A stretch of DNA of 64,000 nt from Tanytarsus gracilentus (GCA_038502055.1 JAXRKN010000033.1:1426001-1490000); one strand, 5' to 3'; positions 53,600-64,000 are shown, counted from the stretch's first letter. The notes: a model not told the origin generated them from the letters alone. Numbers and translations are program-made.

Positions 53600-55400
53600 C
53601 TTTAGATTTTTCAAGAATTTTGGAATAATTTTGTGTCATTGATTCTTTGGTGTTGTTATGAATTTTGAAGTTGGTGGTCTTCTTTTGAGAGAGGGCCTAA
53701 AAGGATGGGGGGGTCTCATTATAAGGTTGCAGTCTGCACGTTGCTGTGTAGATAAGCCAAGTTTTGAAGAGGTGTTATAGGTGGGGTGATGAAGTGAGTC
53801 ACCAGTCTTACATCTTGTCTGTCATTTGCAATAAAGCTTGCTTCTCTTTTGAGAGCCCCTTCAACATTTCTTTTGATTGTTTAGGTTTGGTTTAAAAAGC
53901 GTTCAAATTTTTTTGGTTGTAATTTTAGGGAGGTGGGGTGCAAGTCTTGATCAATTTGTTACTTTAGTTTAGCTAACTCGTCTGCTTTTTGTTGCCTTTA
54001 GAAATGTGGACCAAAGGGTAGCTAAGCTTCAAGAGCTTGTCCTTTTGAAGCAATTCCAAACAGTTTTTGGCTATTTACTTCTAGTTGTGATTTTAGTGCT
54101 GCTGTGTAGAGCAAAGAGAATATTTGTCTAATTTTCTAAGACATTCTCACATTTTTGATTTTTTGTGGATTGTGTTGTTGAAATGGAAAGACAATGATCT
54201 GATTGATTGGCTGTGCTTATTAGATTTAGACGTAGTAAAAAGGTTTATCTGTCTCATAGTCTTTAGATCAATTTCTTGCGGTTTTTGATGAAGTAAAAAT
54301 GTGTAATTATAAGGATTTAATGCCAAAAGATTTGTTCTTATAAGGATTTATTTTGTTGTAGGTTTTAGTTTAAAGAGAGTGCTAGTCTAAAGCCGTTAAA
54401 ATTGCCATTCTTCAATTTTTAAAGAAGAGGGTAAAAAAGTCATTAGAGAGCAAGGGGTGGTTCTCATGGACTAGTAATAGTTACTGTGCCATTCGTTGTA
54501 AACTGTTAAAACTTTTGGGCTTTGTCTTGTTTATTTGTGCAAACTAGAGCAAGTAGTTCTGGAGTGAGTAAGAGCCAAAATGTAATTTTGGTTTAGTCCA
54601 TGTAGATCCAACCATTCTTAAGGCCCAGAAAGATTTCTGGCTTTTCTTTTTTTTTTTGTGTTAAGTAGTGTTGTTGTTTTAGATTTGCCTGTTTTTGGAG
54701 ATTGTTGCTGATTTTCTTGTTGTGGGGGCGTTTTTGGGGTTGTTGTTACATTTTTTGCTTGGGCGCTGGGAGTGGGTTGGCGAACAGCCGGGCTAGAGGG
54801 AGGAGGGGTGGTCTTCGCATTTTTATCCTTGTAGGGTTGGCAGTTAAGGCCGATTTTCTTGTAAAAGAGGGGGCTTAAGAGAAAGGTTTTGTCGTTTTAG
54901 GACAAGTGTTGAGTGCTTGAGGCTGGCGTTTTTATTTGCGTCTCTATTAAGATAATAGGTAGTAGGGGGTAGCGCCCAGAACTGGGGATGTGTTTGTGTT
55001 TAGGGCTCTTAGGCCTAGTTCCTTACTTGACTGGTATTACCCTTGAGCTTTGAGGGGATTGTGTATTTGCAGCTCAGGGGACCGGGCTTTAGTGCTTAGC
55101 GGCCGTATATCCTGCTAAAGGGGCGCTCTCCTATAAGTCGGCTGTAAGAGTTTGTAGTGCTGGGAGGATCCTGTTTTAAGTTTTTGTTGGGGGGCGACCT
55201 GCAAATTTAATTTGGGGCATAAGAGGGGGCCAGGCTAAAGTCCGACATCCCCTTTTTGTTTGTGCCCAGCTGTGCCCAGTAATTTTTTGAGGTAATCAGC
55301 GGAGTAGTCGGAGAGGGCGGTATTCTTCTCTCCAATTAGATTTCTAAAAAGAGCTTCATCTTTAATTAAATGCAGCTCTAAGCTTTTCCTCCCATATGAC
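53600..55400 (-). pseudogene. Decayed transposon coding segment, antisense
   Basis: The plus strand is strikingly G+T-rich, so the minus strand is C+A-rich, unlike any flank. Read on the minus strand, several short stretches look protein-like but are broken by stops: near 55360-55240 (LIKDEALFRNLIGEKN, LSDYSADYLKKLLGTAG) and near 54840-54640 a Pro/Gln/Thr/Lys-rich stretch (PSSPAVRQPTPSAQ, TPPQQENQQQ). Such composition is common in gag-like ORF1 proteins of retroelements, but no zinc knuckle, reverse transcriptase or integrase motif was found, so the family is open. It is clearly not a functional gene. Confidence 0.4.
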
Positions 55401-55896
55401 AACAATGTAAATTTGTTAAGCCCTTCTTATTTTCTATATTTTACCACATATTTCTCCTCCATCTTGATACCTTTAATTATTACCTGAATATACTTCATTA
55501 CCCCTTTAAACAAAACAAAATAATAAATAAAATTCTCACATTAAAAAAATTGAGTTTTTCATCAGATGTCTTCCATCAGCAAATGGATCATAAGCAGGGA
55601 TGGAAGTGACAATCAATTTCCTCAGAGATGCAACGAAATTTATATATAATATTTTTTTGTGTTTTTTGATTTTCTAAAAAGTTTGTCTCCCCGATTTTCT
55701 GATAATTCGATAAACACAAATTCTCTGTGGAAAAATTACGCCTCCAAAGGAAGATCTTTTCCTTAAAGGAAAATTTTTCTGAAAGAAAGTGTTGGAATTT
55801 TAAGAAAAAGGTGTTTTGGGATGGAAGCTTTTTATTTAATTCTTTATTTTTAAACACAATATTCATGATGGCAATTCAATTATTTTAGCTTCTTAT

Positions 55897-56070
55897 CGGC
55901 AGCCGTAGCACTTCCAGATTGCTCATTTGAGGAGGCAGCATGAGCACGTCCATCCAAATTTATGGCAGCTTCAACACTTCCACTTAAATTTGTGGCAGCC
56001 GAAGCACTTCCGTTCAAATTTGTGGCAGTTTGTGCATTTGCGCCGGAATTAGTGGCAGCCGAAGCACTTC
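55897..56070. repeat. 30-bp tandem repeat, about 6 units
   Basis: TGGCAG-type unit starts fall at 55933, 55963, 55993, 56023 and 56053, an exact 30-nt period, with an earlier unit at 55897. A unit reads TGGCAGCCGAAGCACTTCCG then TTCAAATTTG. The period is a multiple of three, so the plus strand keeps an open frame with a repeating KFVAAEALPF decapeptide. I treat that as incidental. Confidence 0.75.
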
Positions 56071-56892
56071 ATGCATGGAATTTAAAATCTGAGGAATTTT
56101 CCATAGAACAAAAATCCTTAGAATTTCGCGGAATTTTAAAGTGCACGGGAAAATCCACGGACAAAAATCTAAGGATTTGCATGGAATTTAAAATCTGAGG
56201 AATTTTTTATAGAGTTTTTGTATGTCAAAAATCAGGAATAATCACTAAGTTCATATAATAAATGATTTGGCGACATTTCAATTGTTAGGAAAAATTAAAA
56301 TTAATCCCTAAATAAAAATTTTTGTAAAAGGGAAATCGTTTGGGAAAATTAGTTTTGAGGAGTATAGGCTAGTGATTTGATTGACTAAGTACTTTGATTT
56401 ATTGAATCAATATGATCATTTTGGAGGGGCGTCCAGGCGCCCCCCAAACCCCCTCCTGTGTTAATCGCGTCCGGCCCCCCAAGGGGCCCCCCGGAACGCT
56501 CATACAGTTCACTCCCTCACTAACCTAACGATCGCGCTTCGCTTATCGTTAGGATAGCTCAGTCGGATGGTTATTAAGCTATAACAGTGCCGGAAAGATA
56601 AGAGTGATGATAAAACTTCTTTTAATTTGATCTTTAACTTTTACAAAAAGTTTTATTTAGGGATTAATTTTAATTTTTCCTAAAAATTGAAATATCGCAA
56701 ATCATTTACTATATGAACTTAGTATAGTACCTGATTTTTGAAATATAAAAACTCTATAAAAAATTCCTCAGATTTTAAATTCCATGCAAATCCGTGGATT
56801 ATTGTCTGTGGATTTTTCCGTGCACTTTAAAATTCCGCGAAATTCCAAGGATTTTTGTTCTATGGAAAACTCCTTGGATTTTAAATTCCATG
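56071..56892. repeat. Large foldback: arms of about 250-270 bp around a GC-rich loop
   Basis: The left arm 56071-56338 and right arm 56640-56892 are imperfect reverse complements. Shared blocks include GGAATTTAAAATCTGAGGAA, AAAAATCAGG, AGTTCATATA, AAATGATTTG and TTAAAATTAATCCCTAAATA. The roughly 300-nt loop contains a very GC-rich island at about 56423-56498, with local stems GGAGGGG/CCCCTCC and GGCCCC/GGGGCC. A separate hairpin with stem CCTAACGAT/ATCGTTAGG lies at 56524-56553. Confidence 0.78.
56553..56580 (+). other. tRNA-like A-box in the foldback loop
   Basis: GATAGCTCAGTCGGATGG resembles the D-arm/A-box of a tRNA (TAGCTCAGTCGG). I could not find a convincing B-box or a cloverleaf downstream, so it is not called as a tRNA. 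It may mark a tRNA-derived SINE head. Confidence 0.3.
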
Positions 56893-57287
56893 CAAATCCT
56901 TGGATTTTTTTCTGTGGATTTTTCCGTGCAATTTAAAATTTTGCGGATTTATCCATAGAATTCCTTGGAAAAGTGTGGATTATTTCGCGGATTTTTCCGT
57001 GAAATAATCCACACTTTGCGTGACCAACACCCAAAAAAAGGTAATATTCATAGAAAAAATCAATGAAATATGTAAAGGTTATCGATATATGGGAAAATTT
57101 TATTTGAGCTTTTAATGCATTTCCTATCCTTAAAATCCTGTTAAACCTTTACAAAAATTATGGAGAATGACAAAACACATACGTTTAATATATGAAGTTG
57201 TACAATTAGAGACGAAGGAGCAAACTTATCGAAGTTTTTAGTTTTACTCAGAAATCATAAGCACTCAGAAATAATGAGCAACCACCC

Positions 57288-57748
57288 TAATTTGCATCGA
57301 ATCCCAAAGAATTATTTTTTTTTTTGCTTTTTATAAATTTATTCTAAATTTCATTTTCAATTTTTTTTTTAGAACAAAAGTCATTAAAAACATTTTTCAA
57401 AAACGTGTTCTCAACAAAATCATCCAAATCAAAGCAAGAAAATTTAAACAGCAAAACTTTTAATTTGGCAGCATTTTATTCACGCGTCGTCATCATCGCC
57501 GTCGCAGACGCTTTAAAATAATTCGAGGAATGAATGAAATGATCTTTCCGAGACCTTAAAGAAATTTTTCACGAAGAAAGCGAGTTGCACCGCATGATTT
57601 GTCGCCGAAAGAATGTCCGACTATATTGACGATAGTTCGAACTTAAACTTGTGCCCAATTTGCAGCAAACACACTCAGAGCTTTTCAGTCGTTCGCGAGA
57701 TATTGAAAAGTAAAGAAGTAAAAATAAAATAAGCAATTTAAAAAAATT
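57288..57748 (+). other. 5' region of the PDZ gene
   Basis: Poly-T tracts, then less AT-rich sequence. An initiator-like TTCAGTCGTTCG at about 57685 lies roughly 60 nt upstream of the ATG. No TATA box is obvious. Confidence 0.4.
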
Positions 57749-58876
57749 ATGTGTGAAGTTCAGGCATCATTCACTGTCACTCTACCTAAAATAACGTGTA
57801 AAATTCCAGCAAATCGATGCGAACAAAGCAGCGTGATGATGAGCTTCGTTGACAATCTGTGGTCGATGGAAGTTAGCGGGGGTTGCGATCAATCAGCGCC
57901 ATTGACAGTGGTCGCCGTAAAGAAAAATGGCCTCGCAAAGCGAGCAGGCATTAAAGTTGGCGACATTATTACGCACATTAATAATTCACCTGCTGATAAC
58001 TTGACACTCATCGAGGCACAGTTGGAGATTCAAGAGTCGGGAAGAAGCTTAAAGCTCACCGTGAAAGGGTCAGTGAGAAAAAAGAGATTATTCATTTTCA
58101 CACTCCGCATGAGCTTTTTATTCTGTGGCGAAGAAAATCCCTCACATTCGTCATGAGAATTGTGTCACATTTTCACTGCATTATAATCGTTCACTTTATG
58201 GCAACGGATGGACGCCACATTTATTTATTCTTAATACAAAAAATAAAAAATCTCTAAGTGACCATCCCTTGGATAAAATAATAAATTCTACCACTGTTCA
58301 TCCTGTTACCAAAGTGTCCGCACTATAACAATGCAAAAAAAAACTTATGTTATTTTTTATCATCCACATAGTGACACAGATGAGAGCACCAGCAATAGCA
58401 GTGCCAGTAGTGGCGAGGATGACGAAACAGCAAACACAGTTGACTTCTGGTTCAAACCGAGTAAGTTTTTTAATAGCTGGAAAAAAGTTTAGAAATAAAT
58501 AGAAAAACTCTTTAAACATTCCCGGAAAATGACATTAAAGTAAAAGCAGAGCAACTCAATCTCCTCGAGTGGCAACGCAAGCGGGATGAGAAGCGAAGGG
58601 TGAGTTCATCAAGCGGAGCAACATAAATTTCAATTTGCAATAAATTTATTTCAATAGTCGACAAAGAAGATTTATCAAGACACTTTTCCTTGGAATGACC
58701 GAAAGAAGCCAGCACTGCGAACATCAAATTGTTTCATGGTTGCCAATAGAAAAGAGCGTGAAATTAAATTGAAGGCCACAAAAGAGCGATTTATTGAGAG
58801 TGAGAAGAAAAGATTGACCAAAGTGGAAAATATGATGATGCGTATGTACGAGAATGGCTCTCGGGACGAGTGCTGA
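57749..58876 (+). CDS. PDZ-domain protein, PDLIM-like PDZ without LIM domains
   Basis: Predicted intracellular adaptor of 225 aa. Exons: 57749-58068, 58372-58460, 58550-58599 and 58658-58876, all phase-consistent. The PDZ domain spans about residues 34-107. Its carboxylate-binding region reads WSMEVSGGCDQSAPLTVVAV, close to the WGFRLxGGxDFxxPLTI pattern of the ALP/Enigma (PDLIM, Zasp) class, followed by AGIKVGDIITHINN and TLIEAQLEIQESG. A Ser/Glu/Asp-rich linker (about 108-130), the segment LLEWQRKRDEKRR, a conserved-looking FPWNDRKKP block and a basic, probably helical C-terminus (KEREIKLKATKERF...) follow. No LIM domain exists. The third exon's start is ambiguous: AAAGCAG offers two acceptors 3 nt apart. 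I do not recognise a named orthologue. Confidence 0.82.
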
Positions 58877-61800
58877 GGGCATCGAGTGGATTTTAAACAG
58901 TAAAAAATTATTTCCGTCATCATTTTTCATTCGCATCGTCCCTGAAACTCAACTCAACCCAGCTCATCTCCATTTTCATTCACTTCACTCGTCAAGGAGT
59001 GTTAAAGCTTTTTTAAAATATTTTCTCGCATAAAATTAAACAATTTTCCATCCGTAAAGTTTTTTATGGTTGTCAAAATTATTTTCAAATAATTTTTCAA
59101 CTTCAAAACTTTCCATCCCTTGACTTCCTTCTCATATATTTATTTTACAATGTAATCTGATCATATCCATTACACAAAGAGATTCACTCACATTTTTCTT
59201 AACATTGAACTAGAAAATAAGAAAGCTAGAGAGAGAAAAGAACGAAGATGTCGACAAAAAAAAGCGTTTGCGATCCAATTTTCTTCTCTCTTTATTCTAT
59301 TTTTAAGCGCTTCATCATGACAATAGAAATAAAATGAAATAATAAAAATAAGTTTTATGGCATCAATTTAAATTTTATAAAGTGAGAGAAAAAAGTTTAT
59401 TGAAGATGATTGTGGGTTATGTTAACTTTTATAGTAATAAAAATTAACTTGCAAAATTTTCAGTTCTTATTTACTCAAACTTTTGACTTGCTTATTTACA
59501 AAAACAACATCAGGAAAGTTATTTTTTGTTTGTTTGAAAAGCTTGATCTTGAAACACGAGTACGGCGAAGGATGTGTTGAATGAGATAATTTTGAATAAA
59601 TAAAGAGCGCCTCAAGCCAACATTTGGTGCTAAAAAAATTATTTTTGGAGGAAAAATTAAAAATAAATTTTATTTTTTTAGATTTTTTATAATTTAAAAT
59701 TTTAATAATTTAATATTTTATTTTTTAAAATAAATTATATTCGTCAAAAAAAATCGAAGAAACAAAAAATTTTTTTAACAAAATATGAAATAAAATTTTT
59801 TTTTTTTTGTTTTCGGTGTGCTCTCGGTTCTTTCGACCCTGGTCAGACGCAAACCAGCGCAGCTTCCGTCCTTATAGTTTCGATAAAAACATTAGAAATA
59901 AAAATAATAATAATTCCCCACAAAATATAGCGGAGCTATAATTTTCGTTAAAAATTATTTTAAACTTTCAAAATTACCTTCAATAATAATTTTGTTTATT
60001 TCATGAAAAATTATGCGTCTTTCGCGACCTTTAAAAAATTAAAATGTCAAACTCCCTCAAGATTTTTAACCCACACCCACTTCACTTTTCTTCGCGTGTT
60101 ATCAGAAATATTCATGAGATGTTTCACGATGAATTTACTAATCAAATATTCATGATAATCGAGATAATGAGAGCTCTAATACGGTTTTAAGCTGGGTACA
60201 CAAATTCAAAAATAAATCTCTGATTTTGATCTATTCTGATTTGACATTTTCCATTTTAATTGCGGCCGAGATGGTGAACCCTAAATGAGAATTCAAAAAT
60301 ATTTTACCGAGCATGTTGATATAACTGTTGAATGTCACAGCTGTTTTTTATCTGACAGAAGAGAGAAAAATTTCCAGCATCCAATTTTCCAGTGAGCGAA
60401 AACTTTCCAACATGAGATGAAAATTGCTATAAATTTAAGGAAACTCGAGATAATTCTCTCATTCGTGTCGAGTTCTTTGAGGCAGTGAGACCTAAATCGA
60501 AGTGTTCGCAATTTTTTTTGGTGGTTTCGTGGTAAAAAAATCACATGTGATAATTTTCCGCTTGTGAATGAAAATAATTAATTGCTAAATGGATTAAAAA
60601 GTGAAAAAAGTGATGAAAAATGTCTTTTTAATGGTAATTAAATTCAAAAAAATATCCCGTCAATCTTCGTTCAAATTAATTACGTATTTTTCGAAATAAG
60701 TTGAAACCTTTTTTCTAATTAAATCTAAAATTATCCTTCTAATAATTGTGAAGCCATTAAATCCTCGTCAATGTTGATGTGAATGACACGAGAACCATTT
60801 AACGTTGTCGTATGCATGCAAGGCACATAAAAGTTTCTGATTTATTCATAAAAGTTCCCCGCAAAAAAACCTCTTAATGGAGCTGCACATCTTCAATCGG
60901 ATTCTCTTCGACATTTTTTCTACTTTATTTTTTCCATACGGCCAATTTTGTCGTGATGGGTCTCAATTTATTTCAAATAAATCGAAACGAAAATTTGCTC
61001 TCGCAACCGCAAAAAGCAATTTAAGTTGAAAACGTCGCGAGGGTTGAAATAATTAGTTTTTAAATTTTTTTTATATTTTTTAATTTAATTTAGTGTCCAA
61101 CCCTTGAAAAATGTTCGCCATCACAGAGAAAATCTTCTCCTAAGCCTCTCTTAGAATTCTCAGTTTATTGACCATCCTTTTTCCCGATCGTTTGCCTCAA
61201 ATCGACAAATGAGTTTGATACAGTTTCAATAACTAACTGAAATGGTAGAATTTTTTCGGTGCTGCCATCTCACATTGTTCAGTGAGACACAAACAACATT
61301 TATTTTTTCTTGGAACGAACTCAAAGTCACTTTCGGTGTGAGGGAGAAAAGAATTATCGAAAAAGCTTTTTGCTGTTTTTATGCGAGCATTTATTCGCAG
61401 TTGGAAGTCAAAACAACAATTTCTGATGTCATAAAGCTGGCTCATATGCAAGTCTTTTAAAATATATGTGCTACAACTTTGTCGACAATTTTTTTACATT
61501 CACTTAGATTAACTGGTGGCATTCAAGTCTGGCTTTTATGGAGAAGATGAAGTTTAATGTGGATAAACTTTTATGAACATAAATTGAGCTAATATGGTCA
61601 TAAAAATTAATAACAAAAACTTTTTATGATTTAAAAATAAAATAACTCTTAATTTGCGAGAGATTTTATTGGCAGAGTTTGAATGGAAAAGTTTTGGATG
61701 CGATAAAAAATAAATTGGAATTTTTGCGAATGATTTTAAAAATATGACATATTTTTATCAAAATAGACAAAATAAATTCATGACTTCAATTAGTATGTTC

Positions 61801-63815
61801 AAGGTTAAAAATATCATAATATAAATTCAATAATTACCAAAAAATAATCTTCGACGTCAACAATAGCGAACTTTTTGTTTTCATAGCAATTTTCCGCATC
61901 AATTTTCATCTTTTATGTTTAACTTTTAGCATAACAAAAAGTTCGAGAAAATCTTTTCCAAACTCACTCCAAAAGTCATTATCTGTGAAAATTATTTTTT
62001 GACCAACTTCCTTGAATTGTGCGTATGTATTTAGGAGCCATTTAACGACCGTCTATTTATGCTTTTTATGGTAATTTAATGACAATGATTGTCCTTTTTT
62101 AATGTCTTTCACTCACCCTCATCTAGGTTAAATTGCCAACAGATTTTGTCGCCATTAAATTCGTTGCACGATGACAAGGTTCATCAGCGAATATTTGTAT
62201 TGATTTCAATATCTCTAGGGCAAAAGATTATTAAATACAGAAATTAATTCAATGTCGAGTGAAATTTAAAATAGGGTGTGAGATTTTTGTAATAAAAACC
62301 ACGTGCGCGCGGTAAAATAAACATTTTATTTTCAATTTCAAAATTTAGATAAAAATTATTCATTTATTTCTATAACTTTTATCATGAGCAAAATTCACTT
62401 TTAAGTATCAATTGTTAATCCTCTCATTGACCCAAAAACCTTAATACCATTCGCCTTGAAATTTCTCATCCCTGCCTAACGCCATGAAAATATATAGACA
62501 CAGATATCGATTCATGAACGGCAAATATTGTGATTATGAGAGGACACCACTGCCGCCCGCTCCTTCATCTCTCCCTCATCGATTGTTGTTTATCTTAGAA
62601 ATTAGCATCATTGAATAGTCTTCAAATGTCAATAAATTCTATCGTGTCTCAATGTACACATAATGTGAAAATTTATGTGGGTGAAAATGAAACCGATCTT
62701 CATTTATGGGTTTTATGGTTTCGCTGTGCTTAATTGTGAGTGAAATTGAAAGCAAAAAGCTTTCTAAAGTTTTCATCGACGCGTCGTGTTGTTGGCGGTT
62801 TCTCCTTCATTTTGGTTTACTTAACTTTCCTCATAAAGTTGAATTTTTATTTTCGTAATTTCGCTAAAAACGATAGAAATTTTCTGTTTAATTTGTTTGT
62901 CCAATTTTTATTGTAGGAGGAAAACAATCAGCTTTGAGTTTCGGATTTTTTTATACCTTTTAAAAAGGGTTCGAAGGGATGATTTTTAAAAATTGTTAAA
63001 CATTGAATATTAATCAGTTTATTGAGCTTTTTGAAGAATATTTGTTAAAAATTGAGAGCAAAAATTACAAAAAAAGTTTTAAGATTTAATTCTTCTCCTC
63101 TTTCACAATTTTCCCTTTTCTCATTATAGCGCAAAAAATAATTTTAATTCGCATTCGTACAAGAGCGAAATGAATTTTTTTCTAGGTCTTCTTAATTATT
63201 CATTTCGACACAATTTTTTCTCATTTATCATGTGAACGACGACGATGATAATAATGATGAAGAAAGCGAGATAAAATAAACATAGAAAAAATTCTTTTTT
63301 CACTGCAAGAATGATGAATGAGAAAAATTATCATCAGAAATTAAATAATTACAATTTTCATGCTAATTTCAAATTGATGATGACGTTAAAAATGTGTGCG
63401 GTATTGTAGGATTTTATTGCGGAGGTTACGTGAGTGATGAGGAAACAAATTAAATTTTTTATTACTTTTTTGAACTCTGGAAGTAACATTTAAAAAATTT
63501 AAAATATATAAACACGTTGCAATTAATTTGAACTTTTTTTGACAAAAAAAAACTCCATAAAAACTTTCTTAATCAAATTCTCTTCTTTATTTCAGACTTT
63601 TGTGTCACGTTAAAAGTTTTCGGTAAACATTGACAAACTTGAAGCTAGAAAATGTTGTGTGGGCTATTAGAGAGGAGAGAAACTTTTTACTCTAACTTGA
63701 TTACACTTTGAGCGTGTAAAAAAAATATTGCTGTTGCAGTCGAAAGCAATTAAAAGTGATGTAAACAATTTAATCGACAAACAAACTCGAACATTCGTAA
63801 AAAAGTGAAAATAAA
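58877..63815. other. Intergenic, no gene recognised
   Basis: AT-rich. AATAAA signals near 59320-59345 could end the PDZ transcript. A recurrent CAAGGGATGG word (minus) lies at 59113-59122. A less AT-rich patch at about 59810-59875 (TTCGACCCTGGTCAGACGCA) stands out but matches no RNA gene I know. Short frames at 60335-60544 and 61233-61460 have no domain. Confidence 0.5.
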
Positions 63816-64000
63816 ATGATTTTCATCAAAAACACCCTCGTCTATCTTCTCCTGCTCGTTTTTGATGTGAAAACGATCATCAACGATGCGGAAAAGTTGG
63901 AAAGTTGCGTTGAGAAAGTTAGTGCAAGTTTGCTGAATGCAAATGAAGAGAGTTCGAATTTGTTAAAGCTGATTGATCAAAGCACTGTGATATTGAAAGC
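63816..64000 (+). CDS. Secreted or membrane protein, 5' part only, unknown
   Basis: The frame opens at ATG 63816 and runs off the window end (61 complete codons). It begins MIFIKNTLVYLLLLVF, a convincing signal peptide, followed by DVKTIINDAEKLESCVEKV and a Ser/Leu/Asn/Glu-rich, probably helical stretch. Codons are markedly less AT-rich than the preceding 5 kb, supporting real coding sequence. A TTTATTTCAG at about 63595 could be the acceptor of a 5' UTR intron. The family cannot be named from the visible part. Confidence 0.6.
   Translation, partial: MIFIKNTLVYLLLLVFDVKTIINDAEKLESCVEKVSASLLNANEESSNLLKLIDQSTVILK

Larger units (their letters stand above)
53365..57025. mobile_element. Inner element nested in the outer one, perfect 20-bp inverted ends
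   Basis: GGTCACGCAAAGTGTGGATT (53365-53384) is repeated exactly, inverted, at 57006-57025, giving a 3661-bp unit. Its subterminal sequence, built from words such as AATCCACAGACAAAAATCC, TTGCATGGAATTT and AATCCGCGAAAT, appears at 53385-53525, again at about 56071-56215, and inverted at 56745-57005. No target duplication was found; the flanks (GGGATTATA and AACACCC) differ. No intact coding frame. The interior includes a decayed antisense segment, a 30-bp tandem array and a foldback. It may be a composite of several insertions. Confidence 0.72.
52013..57287. mobile_element. Outer DNA transposon with 25-bp terminal inverted repeats, interrupted
   Basis: The left end (52013-52037, GGATGGTTGCTCATTATTTC...) and right end (57263-57287, reverse complement GGGTGGTTGCTCATTATTTC...) match over 25 bp with one mismatch. 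Both are flanked by TA (52011-52012 and 57288-57289), consistent with TA target duplication as in mariner-like and related cut-and-paste elements. The word GCTYATAATTTCTGAGT recurs near both ends: forward at about 52021, 52201, 52222 and 52243; reverse at about 53197, 53224, 57246 and 57264. Without the nested insert the element is about 1.6 kb. No intact transposase frame is visible, so it is probably non-autonomous. A 79-codon minus frame at 52846-53085 is not recognised. Confidence 0.8.

Noticed and set aside
56553..56630. A tRNA gene in the foldback loop
   Set aside because: Only the A-box/D-arm similarity is present; no acceptor stem pairing, anticodon arm or T-arm could be assembled.
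53365..57025. CRISPR-like array from the repeated modules
   Set aside because: The modules are few, long, in both orientations and without regular spacers; transposon ends explain them, and the host is an animal.
59810..59875. A small RNA gene in the less AT-rich patch
   Set aside because: It matches no snRNA, tRNA or other RNA family I recognise and has no visible promoter.

Overview
The window looks like nuclear DNA from an insect, most likely a nematoceran fly (midge or mosquito grade). It is strongly AT-rich, genes carry many 60-120 nt introns, and the best-preserved protein is a clear orthologue of the fly protease Stubble. Species cannot be named from the sequence alone.

Layout. Bases 1 to about 26.1 kb hold no convincing protein-coding gene. 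They do hold a small inverted-repeat-bounded element with 129-bp tandem repeats (about 1.0-1.8 kb), two related copies of a dispersed repeat (about 4.3 and 21.0 kb) and a long near-perfect hairpin (about 20.46-20.66 kb). From 26.1 to 33.6 kb, two minus-strand genes encode a secreted phospholipase B1-type GDSL lipase (4 exons, 433 aa) and a divergent membrane UDP-glycosyltransferase (6 exons, 519 aa). The plus-strand Stubble gene follows at 35.7-46.1 kb (10 coding exons, 601 aa). It has a 7.4-kb intron and a run of 19, 10 and 14 nt microexons that split the catalytic GDSGGP motif.

Then come a minus-strand TTC36-type TPR protein (47.4-48.0 kb) and a plus-strand single-pass leucine-rich-repeat protein (49.7-51.3 kb) with a 14-nt first coding exon. 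From 52.0 to 57.3 kb lie two nested elements. The outer one has 25-bp terminal inverted repeats and a TA target duplication. The inner one has perfect 20-bp terminal repeats, a large foldback arm pair around a GC-rich loop, and a decayed antisense coding segment. A small PDZ protein (57.7-58.9 kb, 4 exons) follows, then about 5 kb with no recognised gene. The start of another secreted-protein gene is cut by the window end at 63.8 kb.

The genes do not form an operon-like unit; neighbours appear functionally independent. All exon structures were assembled by hand from GT/AG signals, phase continuity and family resemblance, with no transcript data. The most unusual signals are the Stubble microexon cluster, the nested transposons and their GC-rich loop, and a 10-bp word (CAAGGGATGG) that recurs far more often than chance would give.
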